Source: Fibrobacter sp. UWEL
GTDB lineage: Bacteria; Fibrobacterota; Fibrobacteria; Fibrobacterales; Fibrobacteraceae
NCBI RefSeq assembly: GCF_900142535.1
Contig: NZ_FRBE01000001.1
Coordinates: 1-64,000, forward strand
Direction of reading: 5' to 3'
DNA length: 64,000 nt
Below, piece by piece: positions 52,107-60,585 of this stretch. Position 1 is the stretch's first letter; every line of letters starts with the position of its first letter. The notes beneath the pieces are model-generated. The model saw only the letters and a list, made by a program, of their open reading frames with translations, did not search any database and had not been told where the DNA came from. The position numbers and the translations under genes were made by a program.

Positions 52107-52928
52107 TTAGGCTTTTCTCGAAAGCTTGCGTTCCTTACGGATGCCCTTGAGCACCATCAAGATCATGACGAAAAGGGTTAGGCCAAAGATGATGGAGGAC
52201 AGTGCATGAATCTGGGGAGAAATACCGCGTTTCAGGGAACCGTAGATGTATAGGGGCAAAGTCTGGGATTCTGGCCCACTAGTGAAGAAACTGAGGATGA
52301 AATCGTCCAGAGATAGTGTGAACGCCAGAAGTGCTCCGGAAACAATTGCAGTAGAAAGTTGCGGGATGATAACGCGGAACCATGCTCCGGCCGTGCTTGC
52401 GTAAAGGTCGCGGGCAGCCTCGATTTGGTCCTTGCCGATGCTTACCAGACGGCTTTGTACCACGAGAACCACAAAGCTGATTTCCAGAGTGACGTGGGCG
52501 ATGACCATAGTCAACATACCAGGATCAAAAATAGACGTCCAGCTGCGGAAAAGCGCGAATACGGAAACAAGAGCAATAGCCATCAGGATATCCGGCGTGA
52601 CCACGGGAACGTTGATGCTCATATCGTAAAAATATTGCATCTTCTTACCCCAGGGTGTGCGGTAAATACCGATGGCGAGAATGGTTCCTAGAACGGTTGC
52701 GATTAAGGTGCTGACCACCGCAAGAATTAAAGTGTTGACGGTGGTGGTTTGCACCATGGCGTTGTCAACAAGTCCTGTGTACCAACTCAGGGTGAATCCG
52801 CCCCAGCTTTGCCCGTGCTTACTAGCGTTAAAACTCTGTTCTACCACCAGGAACATAGGGAGGTAAAGCAGGATAAAACCGATGATGGAAAGAATTACGG
52901 TAATAAAGGGAAGTTTCTTCTTAGACAA
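52107..52928 (-). CDS. potC: Polyamine ABC transporter permease PotC
   Basis: 273 residues with six membrane helices and the permease EAA loop (EAARDLYASTAGAWFRVIIPQL) that docks with PotA. It overlaps potB by 8 nt, so the two are translationally coupled. Confidence 0.94.
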   Translation of the reverse strand: MSKKKLPFITVILSIIGFILLYLPMFLVVEQSFNASKHGQSWGGFTLSWYTGLVDNAMVQTTTVNTLILAVVSTLIATVLGTILAIGIYRTPWGKKMQYFYDMSINVPVVTPDILMAIALVSVFALFRSWTSIFDPGMLTMVIAHVTLEISFVVLVVQSRLVSIGKDQIEAARDLYASTAGAWFRVIIPQLSTAIVSGALLAFTLSLDDFILSFFTSGPESQTLPLYIYGSLKRGISPQIHALSSIIFGLTLFVMILMVLKGIRKERKLSRKA

Positions 52929-53820
52929 AATTCTTCCCTCCCACTCTCTGGAAAATCACAAGACTAATCACACTGCAGATAATCAATACAGAACCCAGCA
53001 TGGCGCCGAAGGGCCAGTCCATGGCTGCACCGAACTGCTGCTGGATCAGGTTTCCGATCAGCATGTATTTGCCTCCGCCCAGTAGGTCGCTGATGACGTA
53101 CATACCGAGACTAGGGACCAAAGTCAAGATGACGCTTGCCACAATGCCTGGCATCATCTGGGATAAAATGCCGTGATAGAAAGTACGGAAGGGACCTGCG
53201 TACAAGTCACGGCTAGCTTCCACCACGCCCCAATCCAAACGTTCAACGCTGGTGTAGAGGGGGAGGACCGCGAAAGGCAACATGGAACTGACCATGCCGA
53301 TATAGACTGCAAAACTGCCCGGGTAAAGGGATTCTCCTTCGCCGATAACGCCGAAGAATCGAGCGATATCCGCAGGGAACATGTCGGGACCCAGTAAAGT
53401 CATCCAGGCGGAAGTGCGAATCACCAGGTTGGTACAGCTGGGGACCATAATGAGTGCAAAAAGAAATGCTCGCATGGATTTGCCGTGATTGGCAATCCAG
53501 AATGCCATAGGGAGACCAAAGGCGATGCAGAGAATCGTGGTGACCACTGCAATTTTCAGACTACGCCAGAGAATCAGCAGATTGTCGGGAGACCAACCGA
53601 AGGAGCTGAAGCCCACAAGGCGTCTAAGGTTCTCGATGGAAAAATCCCAGTTGATGCTGCCATAGCTTCCGCGTTGGGCAAACGCAAGAACCATCAGGAA
53701 AAGGGTAGGTAACAGCAAAAAAACTGTAAGCCACAAAATTCCGGGACCTGTTAGGAGTGCTCCGAATTTTCGCATGCGGCTGCGGGTAGTGAGTTTGCCT
53801 TCGAAAACTTCTGTCTGCAT
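52921..53820 (-). CDS. potB: Polyamine ABC transporter permease PotB
   Basis: 299 residues with six membrane helices, EAA loop VEASRDLYAGPFRTFYHGIL. The ATG at 53820 starts 6 nt after the TATCTT of a promoter with a 17-nt spacer and has no Shine-Dalgarno, so the mRNA is probably leaderless. It therefore has its own promoter, separated from potA by an SPFH gene and a tRNA. Confidence 0.94.
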   Translation of the reverse strand: MQTEVFEGKLTTRSRMRKFGALLTGPGILWLTVFLLLPTLFLMVLAFAQRGSYGSINWDFSIENLRRLVGFSSFGWSPDNLLILWRSLKIAVVTTILCIAFGLPMAFWIANHGKSMRAFLFALIMVPSCTNLVIRTSAWMTLLGPDMFPADIARFFGVIGEGESLYPGSFAVYIGMVSSMLPFAVLPLYTSVERLDWGVVEASRDLYAGPFRTFYHGILSQMMPGIVASVILTLVPSLGMYVISDLLGGGKYMLIGNLIQQQFGAAMDWPFGAMLGSVLIICSVISLVIFQRVGGKNFV

Positions 53821-53826
53821 ATAAAA

Positions 53827-53855
53827 AAGATAGTCAAATGCAGATTAAGTCGCAA
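53827..53855 (-). promoter_or_regulatory. potB promoter
   Basis: Minus strand TTGCGA (53850-53855), 17 nt, TATCTT (53827-53832), then 6 nt to the ATG. Confidence 0.65.
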
Positions 53856-53907
53856 CTTATAAAGATGTCACAAAGGTTCCGATTTAAAAAGTTCCCCTAA
53901 AAAAGAA

Positions 53908-53930
53908 ATCCGCCAGCACTGCTGACGGAT
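53908..53930 (-). terminator. Terminator after tRNA-Thr
   Basis: Minus-strand ATCCGTCAGC/GCTGGCGGAT (10 bp with one G-U), 3-nt loop, then TTCTTTTTT. Confidence 0.75.
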
Positions 53931-53940
53931 TGTCTTGTAG

Positions 53941-54012
<72 letters not shown>

Positions 54013-54062
54013 TTTTCTTAGGTGCGCCCAAATATAGTAAGAACTTCCCAGGCTGTCAATGG

Positions 54063-55367
54063 CTATTTAGACAGCTTTTCGTTAATATCCATCAGGTACT
54101 TAAGACCTACGGCGTCCATAGCGGTGCTACCGCCCTTACCGTCTGCACCACCCATCATGATGGAGGGTACCAGAGGATGGCTGGACTTGGCCAGAGCTTC
54201 TGCCACGCCTACCTTAGTCTTGTATGCCCATTCGGCGGCTTCCTGCGGAGTAAGACCTGCCTGGACCTTGGCGCGGTTGGCTGCAGCTTCTGCTTCACCT
54301 TCGGCGCGGATACGCTTTGCATCTTCAATAGCCTTTTCTGCAGCGAGACGTGCCACTTCCTTTTCCTTCTGGGCATTCAGGATGGCCACATCACGTTCCT
54401 TTTCGGCCTGAGTCACTTCGCGGATCTTCACCACTTCCTGTTCGGCCTTTTCCTTAGCCACCTTTGCCTTACCTTCTGCTTCGGCGGTAATGGCCTGCTG
54501 CTTTGCGGTTTCGGAGGCGGTACGTTCGGCTACGCGCTTCATTTCACGTTCCTTCACGATGTCCAGCTGCTGCTGGGCCTTGGCATCCAGCTTAACGTTC
54601 TGGATTTCGAACTGAAGAATGCGGATGTTGTACTGCTTGAGAGCGGATTCCTTGATAAGCACTCGCTGACCCTGGGCATCCAAAGCTAGCTTGGTAACAG
54701 TATATTGCTGGCTTTCTGCCTTCTTGGTGACTCTTCCGGTGGAATCCACTTCGTCTTCGCCCACTTTTTCTTCGCGAATTTCAGTGGTGGTCAGGTATTC
54801 GCCGTAGATGAGCTGGTCTTCTGCCAGACGGCGGAATTCTGCAATCTTTGTGACCTTGGCTTCTTCTGCGGTAAACAGCGGAGCGGTCTTACGTACTGCG
54901 GAAAGAACTGCATTACGGACGAGTCCGTGTTTCAATTGACGGTCGCCGCGTTGGTCCATATGGATCTTGATCAGTTCTTCGCAAACGGTGGGAAGCTGAT
55001 ACTTGAGGTAGCCGGAGATGTCTGCGTTTGCGTTACGAGAGAGGGTAACGGAAATGTCATCTTCGTCGGTGTCATCTCCTTCCCAAGACTGTCCCTTCAC
55101 CTTTTCGTTAGAAGAATTGAAGTAGAAATCCTTGGTGCGGTCGTATTCGTAAATGGTTCCAAAACCCTTGAAGTAAAAGCCTGCATGGTCAATACAGGAC
55201 ATCTCGCCAAACGGGCTCTGCTTCACCAGAATCTGGGTGGCGGAGTTGTATCCGAAAATGGAGCTCCAGAGAACCGCGATTACGATAACGATGAAAATCG
55301 TCAGTGCAATGGTAAGCTTGTGTTTTGTAGAAATTTTGTTGGACATCTCGTAGATTTTTCCAGCCAC
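54063..55367 (-). CDS. SPFH/band-7 domain membrane protein
   Basis: 434 residues from a GTG start with AGGAGG 7 nt upstream. One membrane helix near 20-40, an SPFH domain (about 45-260), and then a long Ala/Glu/Lys-rich coiled coil (about 260-385), as in flotillin- and prohibitin-like proteins. A Gly-rich stretch (MMGGADGKGGS) precedes the C-terminal helix. Such proteins form ring-like membrane scaffolds. It lies 18 bp after potA, probably in the same transcript, but any link to polyamine uptake is inference. Confidence 0.85.
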   Translation of the reverse strand: MAGKIYEMSNKISTKHKLTIALTIFIVIVIAVLWSSIFGYNSATQILVKQSPFGEMSCIDHAGFYFKGFGTIYEYDRTKDFYFNSSNEKVKGQSWEGDDTDEDDISVTLSRNANADISGYLKYQLPTVCEELIKIHMDQRGDRQLKHGLVRNAVLSAVRKTAPLFTAEEAKVTKIAEFRRLAEDQLIYGEYLTTTEIREEKVGEDEVDSTGRVTKKAESQQYTVTKLALDAQGQRVLIKESALKQYNIRILQFEIQNVKLDAKAQQQLDIVKEREMKRVAERTASETAKQQAITAEAEGKAKVAKEKAEQEVVKIREVTQAEKERDVAILNAQKEKEVARLAAEKAIEDAKRIRAEGEAEAAANRAKVQAGLTPQEAAEWAYKTKVGVAEALAKSSHPLVPSIMMGGADGKGGSTAMDAVGLKYLMDINEKLSK

Positions 55368-55385
55368 TTTGTTTCCTCCTATTCT

Positions 55386-56450
55386 TTAGTCTGCGAGAAC
55401 CTGCAGGTATTGCGGTTCCATGTACAGCTTGACCTGGTCGCCGGGATTGTAGATTTCATCGGGGTCGGTCATGACGCGAAGCTTGAGACTTTCTGCGTTA
55501 CCAACTCCGGGGAGTTCTGCAATCAGTTCCCAGTAGTCGCCGCGGAAAATGCGTTCCAAGATTCGGGCGTCAAAAACGTTGTTGTCGAAGTTTTCGCCTG
55601 CAGTGCAAACATGGATGTCTTCCATACGGATGGCGATGCCACCTGCAGCCCACTGCGGGTCCTTTTCAAGCACCAGTTCGCCAAAAGCGACTTTTGTTAG
55701 TTTGTCTGCAATTCGTTCGCTTTCAAGGATGTTGCATTCACCCATGAAGGTTGCCACAAAACGATTCACCGGATGCTCGTAGACGTCCTCGGGAGTGCCG
55801 TCTTGCACGATGGCGCCTTTGTACATCACCAGCACGCGGTCGCTTACTGCAATCGCTTCGTCCTGGTCGTGGGTCACCATAATGAAAGTAGTGTCGGTCT
55901 TCTTCTGGACTTCCTTCAGTTCCACCTGGAGTTTTTTACGCAGGTTTGCGTCAAGAGCGCTGAGGGGCTCGTCCAGCAAAAGGATGTCGGGCTCGTTCAC
56001 CAAGGCGCGGGCCAAGGCAACACGCTGCTTCTGACCGCCGCTCAAGGTTGCGGGCATTTCGTTCTTCAAGTCGGTGATGTTCACCATTTCCATCATGGCG
56101 TTCACGCGTTTCTCGATTTCGTCCTTAGGTACCTTGTGGCTCTTGAGGCCGAATGCGATGTTGTTGAACACATTCAGATGGGGGAATAGTGCGTAACTTT
56201 GGAACACCGTATTGATGGGGCGGTGCGCGGGCGACCTGTTAGAAATAACTTCGCCACTAAGAATCACTTCGCCTGCGTCGGCCTTTTCAAAACCGGCGAT
56301 AATACGGAGGAGCGTGGTCTTTCCGCAACCGGAAGGACCAAGCAATGTGACAAACTGACCGTCTTTGATGAATACGTCAATTCCCTTGAGCACGGCCTTT
56401 TCGCCGAAGCTCTTGGAAACATTCTTGACTTGAAGATCGAAAGATTTCAT
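55386..56450 (-). CDS. potA: Polyamine ABC transporter ATPase
   Basis: 354 residues. Walker A GPSGCGKTT near residue 38, signature LSGGQKQRVALARAL, Walker B ILLLDEPLSALD and switch His in VTHDQDEA, then a C-terminal TOBE domain (about 240-354) for regulation and substrate sensing. It powers PotBC. 18 bp after the aminotransferase gene. Confidence 0.95.
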   Translation of the reverse strand: MKSFDLQVKNVSKSFGEKAVLKGIDVFIKDGQFVTLLGPSGCGKTTLLRIIAGFEKADAGEVILSGEVISNRSPAHRPINTVFQSYALFPHLNVFNNIAFGLKSHKVPKDEIEKRVNAMMEMVNITDLKNEMPATLSGGQKQRVALARALVNEPDILLLDEPLSALDANLRKKLQVELKEVQKKTDTTFIMVTHDQDEAIAVSDRVLVMYKGAIVQDGTPEDVYEHPVNRFVATFMGECNILESERIADKLTKVAFGELVLEKDPQWAAGGIAIRMEDIHVCTAGENFDNNVFDARILERIFRGDYWELIAELPGVGNAESLKLRVMTDPDEIYNPGDQVKLYMEPQYLQVLAD

Positions 56451-56468
56451 CTTAATACTGCCGCGGAA

Positions 56469-57773
56469 TTAGCTGTGCAAGTATTCGATGATGGCGTCGT
56501 GGATGGTGGTGAACACGCTGCGCAGTTCCTTTTCATCTTCTTCAAGGAGCGTCACGCGGAAGCCCTTGAGGTCGGTGCAGAAACTGGTGCTAGGCACAAC
56601 GCAAATTCCCTTTGCGCCCAACAGGTAGTACACGAAGCGGTAGTCCAGGTTATCAGTCTTGGAACACCATTCTTCCACCTTGGCCTTGATGCGAGGATTG
56701 TCAATCTTCATGGTCTGGTGCTTGTTCAGAACGCCTTCACGGAAGATGATGGTGTTGTAGAATGCACCGTAGGTGGGGTTGAAATACAGTTCCGGAATGT
56801 CGGAAAGGATTTCGTTAATGATGGCGGAGCGACGGCCAATCTTTTCGTTAAGAGCCTGGCGGTGTTCCATAAAGCGAGGATCGCCCAGTACGCGAGGAAT
56901 GGTCATCTGGGGGAGGGTGGTGGAGCAGACTTCAACCATCTTGGCGTTGTCAAGAGCGCGGCAGAAGGCGTCGAACTGTTCGTCCTTGTCGCGGTTGTAG
57001 TATTCTGCCCAGCCGCAACGTGCGCCCGGCCACGGATATTCCTTGGAGATGCCCTTGAGAGCGATAGCCGGAACGTCGCCGATGTATTCGGCCAGAGCGT
57101 AGGCGTGAGCTCCATTGTAGGTAATCTTGTTATAGATTTCGTCGCAGATAATGAAGAGGTTATAACGCTTGGCGATATCAACGATCTTCTGCAAAATTTC
57201 CAGCGGGTAAACCATGCCGGTGGGATTATCCGGATTCAGAATCAGGATGCCAGCCACGTTGGGGTTGTACTTCACCTTGTTTTCAAGTTCTTCCAGGTCC
57301 GGATACCAGTGGTTTTCGGGCTTGAGGCTATAGGTAATAGCGGGAGCATGAGCGTGGGCAGCTTCTGCAGAACTGTGGGTGCTGTATGCCGGGGAAGGTC
57401 CGATAATGCGGGTGGTCATGGACAGAAGGCTGTACATGGTAGCGATTGCATCGCCAAGGCCGTTGAAGAACAGAATGTCGTCGACGGTAATCTGAGCGCC
57501 GCCCAGCTTGTTGGTTTCCTTCACCAGGAATTCGCGGGTTTCCAGCATACCCTTGGACGGGCAGTAACCGTAGCTACGGTTGGTCTTGGAAAGGTCCACA
57601 ACGATGTCCTTGATCCATTCGGGCACTTCGCACTTCTTTTCAATGGGGTCACCAATGTTTTCCCAGTGGATGTTCGGCATGCCCAGCGTTTTCAGAAGGT
57701 TCGCCTTCTTCACGATCTCACGGATTTCGTAAGACAGTTCCTTGGCGCCATCAGTAAGCAAACGCTTTCTCAT
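56469..57773 (-). CDS. Class I/II PLP-dependent aminotransferase
   Basis: 434 residues. Fold type I features: NGLGDAIATMYSLL, ILNPDNPTGMV, IICDEIYNKITY, and the PLP Lys in LKGISKEYPWPGARCGW. CAGGAG precedes the ATG. It leads the potA-SPFH transcript. A role in polyamine-linked or alanine-type transamination is possible, but the substrate is not determined. Confidence 0.88.
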   Translation of the reverse strand: MRKRLLTDGAKELSYEIREIVKKANLLKTLGMPNIHWENIGDPIEKKCEVPEWIKDIVVDLSKTNRSYGYCPSKGMLETREFLVKETNKLGGAQITVDDILFFNGLGDAIATMYSLLSMTTRIIGPSPAYSTHSSAEAAHAHAPAITYSLKPENHWYPDLEELENKVKYNPNVAGILILNPDNPTGMVYPLEILQKIVDIAKRYNLFIICDEIYNKITYNGAHAYALAEYIGDVPAIALKGISKEYPWPGARCGWAEYYNRDKDEQFDAFCRALDNAKMVEVCSTTLPQMTIPRVLGDPRFMEHRQALNEKIGRRSAIINEILSDIPELYFNPTYGAFYNTIIFREGVLNKHQTMKIDNPRIKAKVEEWCSKTDNLDYRFVYYLLGAKGICVVPSTSFCTDLKGFRVTLLEEDEKELRSVFTTIHDAIIEYLHS

Positions 57774-57888
57774 TTTATACTCCTGTATCGTATTGAAAAT
57801 TCAAATAATTTACCGTTTAATAATAGATAAAATTTGATTTTGAATTTCCTTTGGTTTCGGGTTTTGGTTTAAATTCGGGTAAAACAAA

Positions 57889-57915
57889 AAGGGCTGTCCT
57901 TGCGGGACTGCCCTT
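57889..57915 (-). terminator. Terminator of the 34-residue peptide gene
   Basis: GGGC-x-GTCC pairs with GGAC-x-GCCC around a short loop, followed on the minus strand by CTTTTTGTTTT. It lies 45 bp after the stop codon. Confidence 0.75.
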
Positions 57916-57959
57916 TGAATTCCTTTTTGTCTGCTTCGTTGTTTTTGTTCCACAGACCT

Positions 57960-58064
57960 TTACAATTCCTGAACAGTCGCGCATGATTTAACACAGGCTC
58001 GTGCTTCCGCCGCGCCTGCCGCAATCGCTGCTGCGATGATGATCTGTTCAAAGATTTGCTTCAT
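57960..58064 (-). CDS. 34-residue peptide gene with consensus promoter
   Basis: Encodes MKQIFEQIIIAAAIAAG, then AAEARACVKSCATVQEL. An Ala/Ile-rich hydrophobic segment (about 8-20) is followed by two Cys residues spaced CVKSC. The ATG starts 7 nt after the -10 box of a near-perfect promoter, with no Shine-Dalgarno, and a terminator follows. This forms a self-contained transcription unit of about 175 nt. It could encode a small membrane peptide or be a small RNA with an incidental ORF. No homologue is known to me. Confidence 0.6.
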   Translation of the reverse strand: MKQIFEQIIIAAAIAAGAAEARACVKSCATVQEL

Positions 58065-58071
58065 GGCTCAA

Positions 58072-58100
58072 AATATACTTTGGGTATGGGGGGATGTCAA
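58072..58100 (-). promoter_or_regulatory. Consensus promoter of the 34-residue peptide gene
   Basis: Minus strand TTGACA (58095-58100), 17 nt, TATATT (58072-58077), then 7 nt to the ATG. The strongest promoter match in the window. Confidence 0.8.
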
Positions 58101-58133
58101 GACATGGTGCCGAACTTTTTTATTTTTCCGCTC

Positions 58134-58550
58134 ATGGCTAATGAAACCTTATTTGATCCCATCCGCAAGAAGGATGTTCCTGCGACGCCCGAAGAACACG
58201 TCCGTCAGGCTACCATTCGATACTTGTTGGAGCAGGTTAAGGTTCCGGAGCATTTGATCGCGGTGGAGTTCCCGCTAAATGCGGTGGACCCAAAGACTGA
58301 TGACCGCGTGGACATTATGGTCCATAACTTTCGCGATGGGGCTACCGTCGAGAAGCCATGGCTGCTGGTGGAATGTAAAGCTCCTGGGGAATACAACTGG
58401 CCCTCTCTCCAGCAACAGCTGAACAAGTACCTACAAATCCTGACACCTGTCTACGTTATGCTTTCCCTAGGTGATGCCGTCCGCTATTTTAAGCTGGATG
58501 CCACTACCAAACGTTTTGTAAAAATCGAAACACTGCCCGTGTTTCAGTAA
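58134..58550 (+). CDS. Stand-alone type I restriction HsdR N-terminal-like domain protein
   Basis: 138 residues from ATG 58134. The HSDR_N fold is recognisable by RQATIRYLLEQVKVPE, VDIMVHN and the PWLLVECKAPGE core with the Asp/Glu-x-Lys nuclease motif (ECK). No helicase, methylase or specificity gene is adjacent, so this is a lone nuclease-like domain, a common type in Bacteroidetes and Fibrobacter. Whether it cuts DNA is unknown. A palindromic repeat follows immediately. Confidence 0.8.
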   Translation: MANETLFDPIRKKDVPATPEEHVRQATIRYLLEQVKVPEHLIAVEFPLNAVDPKTDDRVDIMVHNFRDGATVEKPWLLVECKAPGEYNWPSLQQQLNKYLQILTPVYVMLSLGDAVRYFKLDATTKRFVKIETLPVFQ

Positions 58551-58556
58551 CAGCTT

Positions 58557-58613
58557 GTCATCTCCCGCTCGTTTCGTTCGTCATCCCCCGCTTGACGGGG
58601 GAGCTAGCTGTCA
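58557..58613. repeat. Palindromic repeat, TGTCAT...ggggGA type
   Basis: Starts TGTCATCTCCCGCTCG, contains a CCCCCGCTTGACGGGGG hairpin and ends near AGCTGTCA. TGTCA at both ends and internal hairpins relate it to the 60-bp element at 41585. Confidence 0.6.
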
Positions 58614-58647
58614 CATTATGACGTTTGAACTTTTATATGTTTTGCGT

Positions 58648-58950
58648 ATGAAAGAAAACAGCATAACTCCTTATGTCACATATATAATGGCGAATTCTAC
58701 AAATGCGGTTCTATATGTTGGTGTTACGAATGATTTGAAGCGTCGTGTTGTAGAGCACAAGTCGGAAATAAACGTCAAGGGCTTTACAGCAAAGTATCAT
58801 GTAGATAAGTTGGTATACTTTGAAGAATTTCAATCGATTACGGATGCTATCGCTCGGGAAAAACAATTAAAGCATTGGAATCGTCAATGGAAAAATGCTT
58901 TAATATGCAAAATGAATCCTGAATGGAATGATTTGTTTGTTGGTGAGTAA
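58648..58950 (+). CDS. GIY-YIG domain endonuclease-like protein
   Basis: 100 residues from ATG 58648, 8 nt after a TATATG box; an upstream in-frame extension runs through the repeat and is rejected. The GIY-YIG core: TYIMANSTNAVLYVGVTNDLKRR, the conserved Glu and Lys region (YFEEF, AIAREKQLKHWNRQWK) and NPEWNDL. The family (UPF0213-like) has single-domain members of unknown role. It sits between two palindromic repeats. Confidence 0.85.
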   Translation: MKENSITPYVTYIMANSTNAVLYVGVTNDLKRRVVEHKSEINVKGFTAKYHVDKLVYFEEFQSITDAIAREKQLKHWNRQWKNALICKMNPEWNDLFVGE

Positions 58951-58984
58951 TGCTAGATGCCCGGTCAAGCCGGGCATGACAAAA
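58951..58984. repeat. Palindromic repeat, CCCGGTCAAGCCGGG type
   Basis: GCTAGATGCCCGGTCAAGCC followed by GGGCATGACA: a perfect 8-bp hairpin ending in ATGACA. It matches the right half of the 60-bp element inside the aminotransferase gene. Confidence 0.7.
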
Positions 58985-59033
58985 TGCTAGCCTAGCATGG
59001 CCAAATGCAAACTAGGCGCTTTTGTAAGTTGTT

Positions 59034-60332
59034 TTACTGCACCACGGAGGTGACTTCGCCGTCGTGGAATCTTGAGGTTAGCTTATCGCCGGTTTTTAAC
59101 TGGCTTGCGCTACGGATGAATTTTCCGGAGGCGTCTAGAGTGAGGGAATATCCTTTGGCAAGAATGTTTTCGGGATTGGCTGCATTGACCTTTGTTTCTA
59201 ACAAACTAAATTTTGCCTTTTCTAGATCAAGAATCTTGCGGGTGCCTTGCCTTAAACCTTCACAGTTTCGGTCTAGGCGATCTGTTTCGCTGCGAATGAT
59301 GTACTGTAGATCACGCTTCAGATTGTTTCCGCAAATTACAAGCGTTGTTTTCTCGCCTTGTATCTTTCCCATGACTTTCTGTTGAAGGCTATTTGCTACG
59401 GAAGTCAAGTTCTGCTTGTGTTCAGCGATCATGTCCTTGGAATTGTTGGCAATGTCCTGTGCGGTACGGACCAACGCGCTATAGCTTTCCAATACGCGGT
59501 CAATTAAACGTTTTGCTGTATCCGTCGGGGTAATGCAATACTGGTAGGAAACTTCGTCTAGAAGGCTCCTGTCAATTTCGTGGCCGATGCCTGTAAATAC
59601 GGGAATGTGATAGTTGGCAACTGCACGGCACAAGGCTTCACTGTCAAAGAAATTCAAGTCTGTCTTGGAACCGCCCCCGCGGACAATGCAAACCACGTCC
59701 AGAGATTCATCTTCTGCCAGCTTTGCTAAAGCCGCAAGAATGGAAGGTTCCGTTTCGGGACCTTGCATCTTGGCGTAGACGGTCACAACTGTGAAACGGA
59801 AGGGGGATTCCTCCAACTTGGTGGTGAAATCCTTATATGCCGCAGTACCTTCGCCGGTAATGAGCCCCACGCGCAAGGGAACTTCAGCCAGTTCCAATTC
59901 CTTGTTCTTTTCCAGCAGTCCTTCCAGAGCAAGACGCTTCAGGATGGCCTGTTTGGTGAGGGCCAGTTCGCCTACGGTGTAAACCGGATCAATATCGAGA
60001 ATTTGGGCTTGCAGCTTTCCGTAGGGAACATACAGTTCTGCCTTAATCAGAAAACTGACTTTCAACTGGTCCTTCAGTTCAAAGGGCTGTCCGCATCCCG
60101 CAATCTTTGCCTGGATGGCCGCAAATCGGCCTGCGAAACAGGAAAGATTCACTACAGCAATGGGCTTGACATTCCCTTCTTCAAAGTCCGCAATAGTCAA
60201 ATACAGAATGTTGGGCTTACGGGTAATTTGGGTAATTACGCCACGAACCCAGACGGCGGGGGTTTCCTCCACCCTCCTTTTCAGGGATGTCATGTATTGA
60301 GAGACTGTATAGGACTTGATTTCAGGTTCCAT
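59034..60332 (-). CDS. xseA: Exodeoxyribonuclease VII large subunit
   Basis: 432 residues from ATG 60332 (MEPEIKSYTVSQYM), preceded by TATATT 6 nt upstream. N-terminal OB fold, then the catalytic domain with VCIVRGGGSKTDLNFFDSEALC and HEIDRSLLDEVS, a coiled coil (about 280-370) and the C-terminal GYSLTLDASGKFI. With XseB it degrades single-stranded DNA. xseB is not adjacent. Divergent from the Phd-type antitoxin gene. Confidence 0.94.
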   Translation of the reverse strand: MEPEIKSYTVSQYMTSLKRRVEETPAVWVRGVITQITRKPNILYLTIADFEEGNVKPIAVVNLSCFAGRFAAIQAKIAGCGQPFELKDQLKVSFLIKAELYVPYGKLQAQILDIDPVYTVGELALTKQAILKRLALEGLLEKNKELELAEVPLRVGLITGEGTAAYKDFTTKLEESPFRFTVVTVYAKMQGPETEPSILAALAKLAEDESLDVVCIVRGGGSKTDLNFFDSEALCRAVANYHIPVFTGIGHEIDRSLLDEVSYQYCITPTDTAKRLIDRVLESYSALVRTAQDIANNSKDMIAEHKQNLTSVANSLQQKVMGKIQGEKTTLVICGNNLKRDLQYIIRSETDRLDRNCEGLRQGTRKILDLEKAKFSLLETKVNAANPENILAKGYSLTLDASGKFIRSASQLKTGDKLTSRFHDGEVTSVVQ

Positions 60333-60384
60333 GAGCGGAATATAACTTTTTTGGATTCTCAAAAAAGCTATCATTATTTTTGTT

Positions 60385-60585
60385 ATGGCAAAAGTTGTAT
60401 CCGCAATGGAAGTTCGTCAAAATTTTGGCAACCTGTTGAATCAGGTTGCCTTGAAAGATGAAGAACTTGTGATTGAAAGAGCTGGCAAGCCTTTAGCTCG
60501 CCTGGTTAGCGTTCATGCTGCTACTTCAGGCAAGCTGGACTTTCGCGATATTACGAAACTTCCCAATCAGATTTGGGAAGAATAA
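60385..60585 (+). CDS. Phd/YefM-type antitoxin without an adjacent toxin
   Basis: 66 residues, VVSAMEVRQNFGNLLNQVA followed by ELVIERAGKPLARLVS, the standard Phd_YefM dimerisation and DNA-binding fold. Its C terminus is short. No toxin ORF follows; the next gene ends convergently at the adjacent base. It may be an orphan antitoxin or a stand-alone regulator. Confidence 0.85.
   Translation: MAKVVSAMEVRQNFGNLLNQVALKDEELVIERAGKPLARLVSVHAATSGKLDFRDITKLPNQIWEE

Noticed and set aside
58555-58647. N-terminal extension of the GIY-YIG protein
   Set aside because: It translates a palindromic repeat and lies before the domain; ATG 58648 has a -10-like box upstream.
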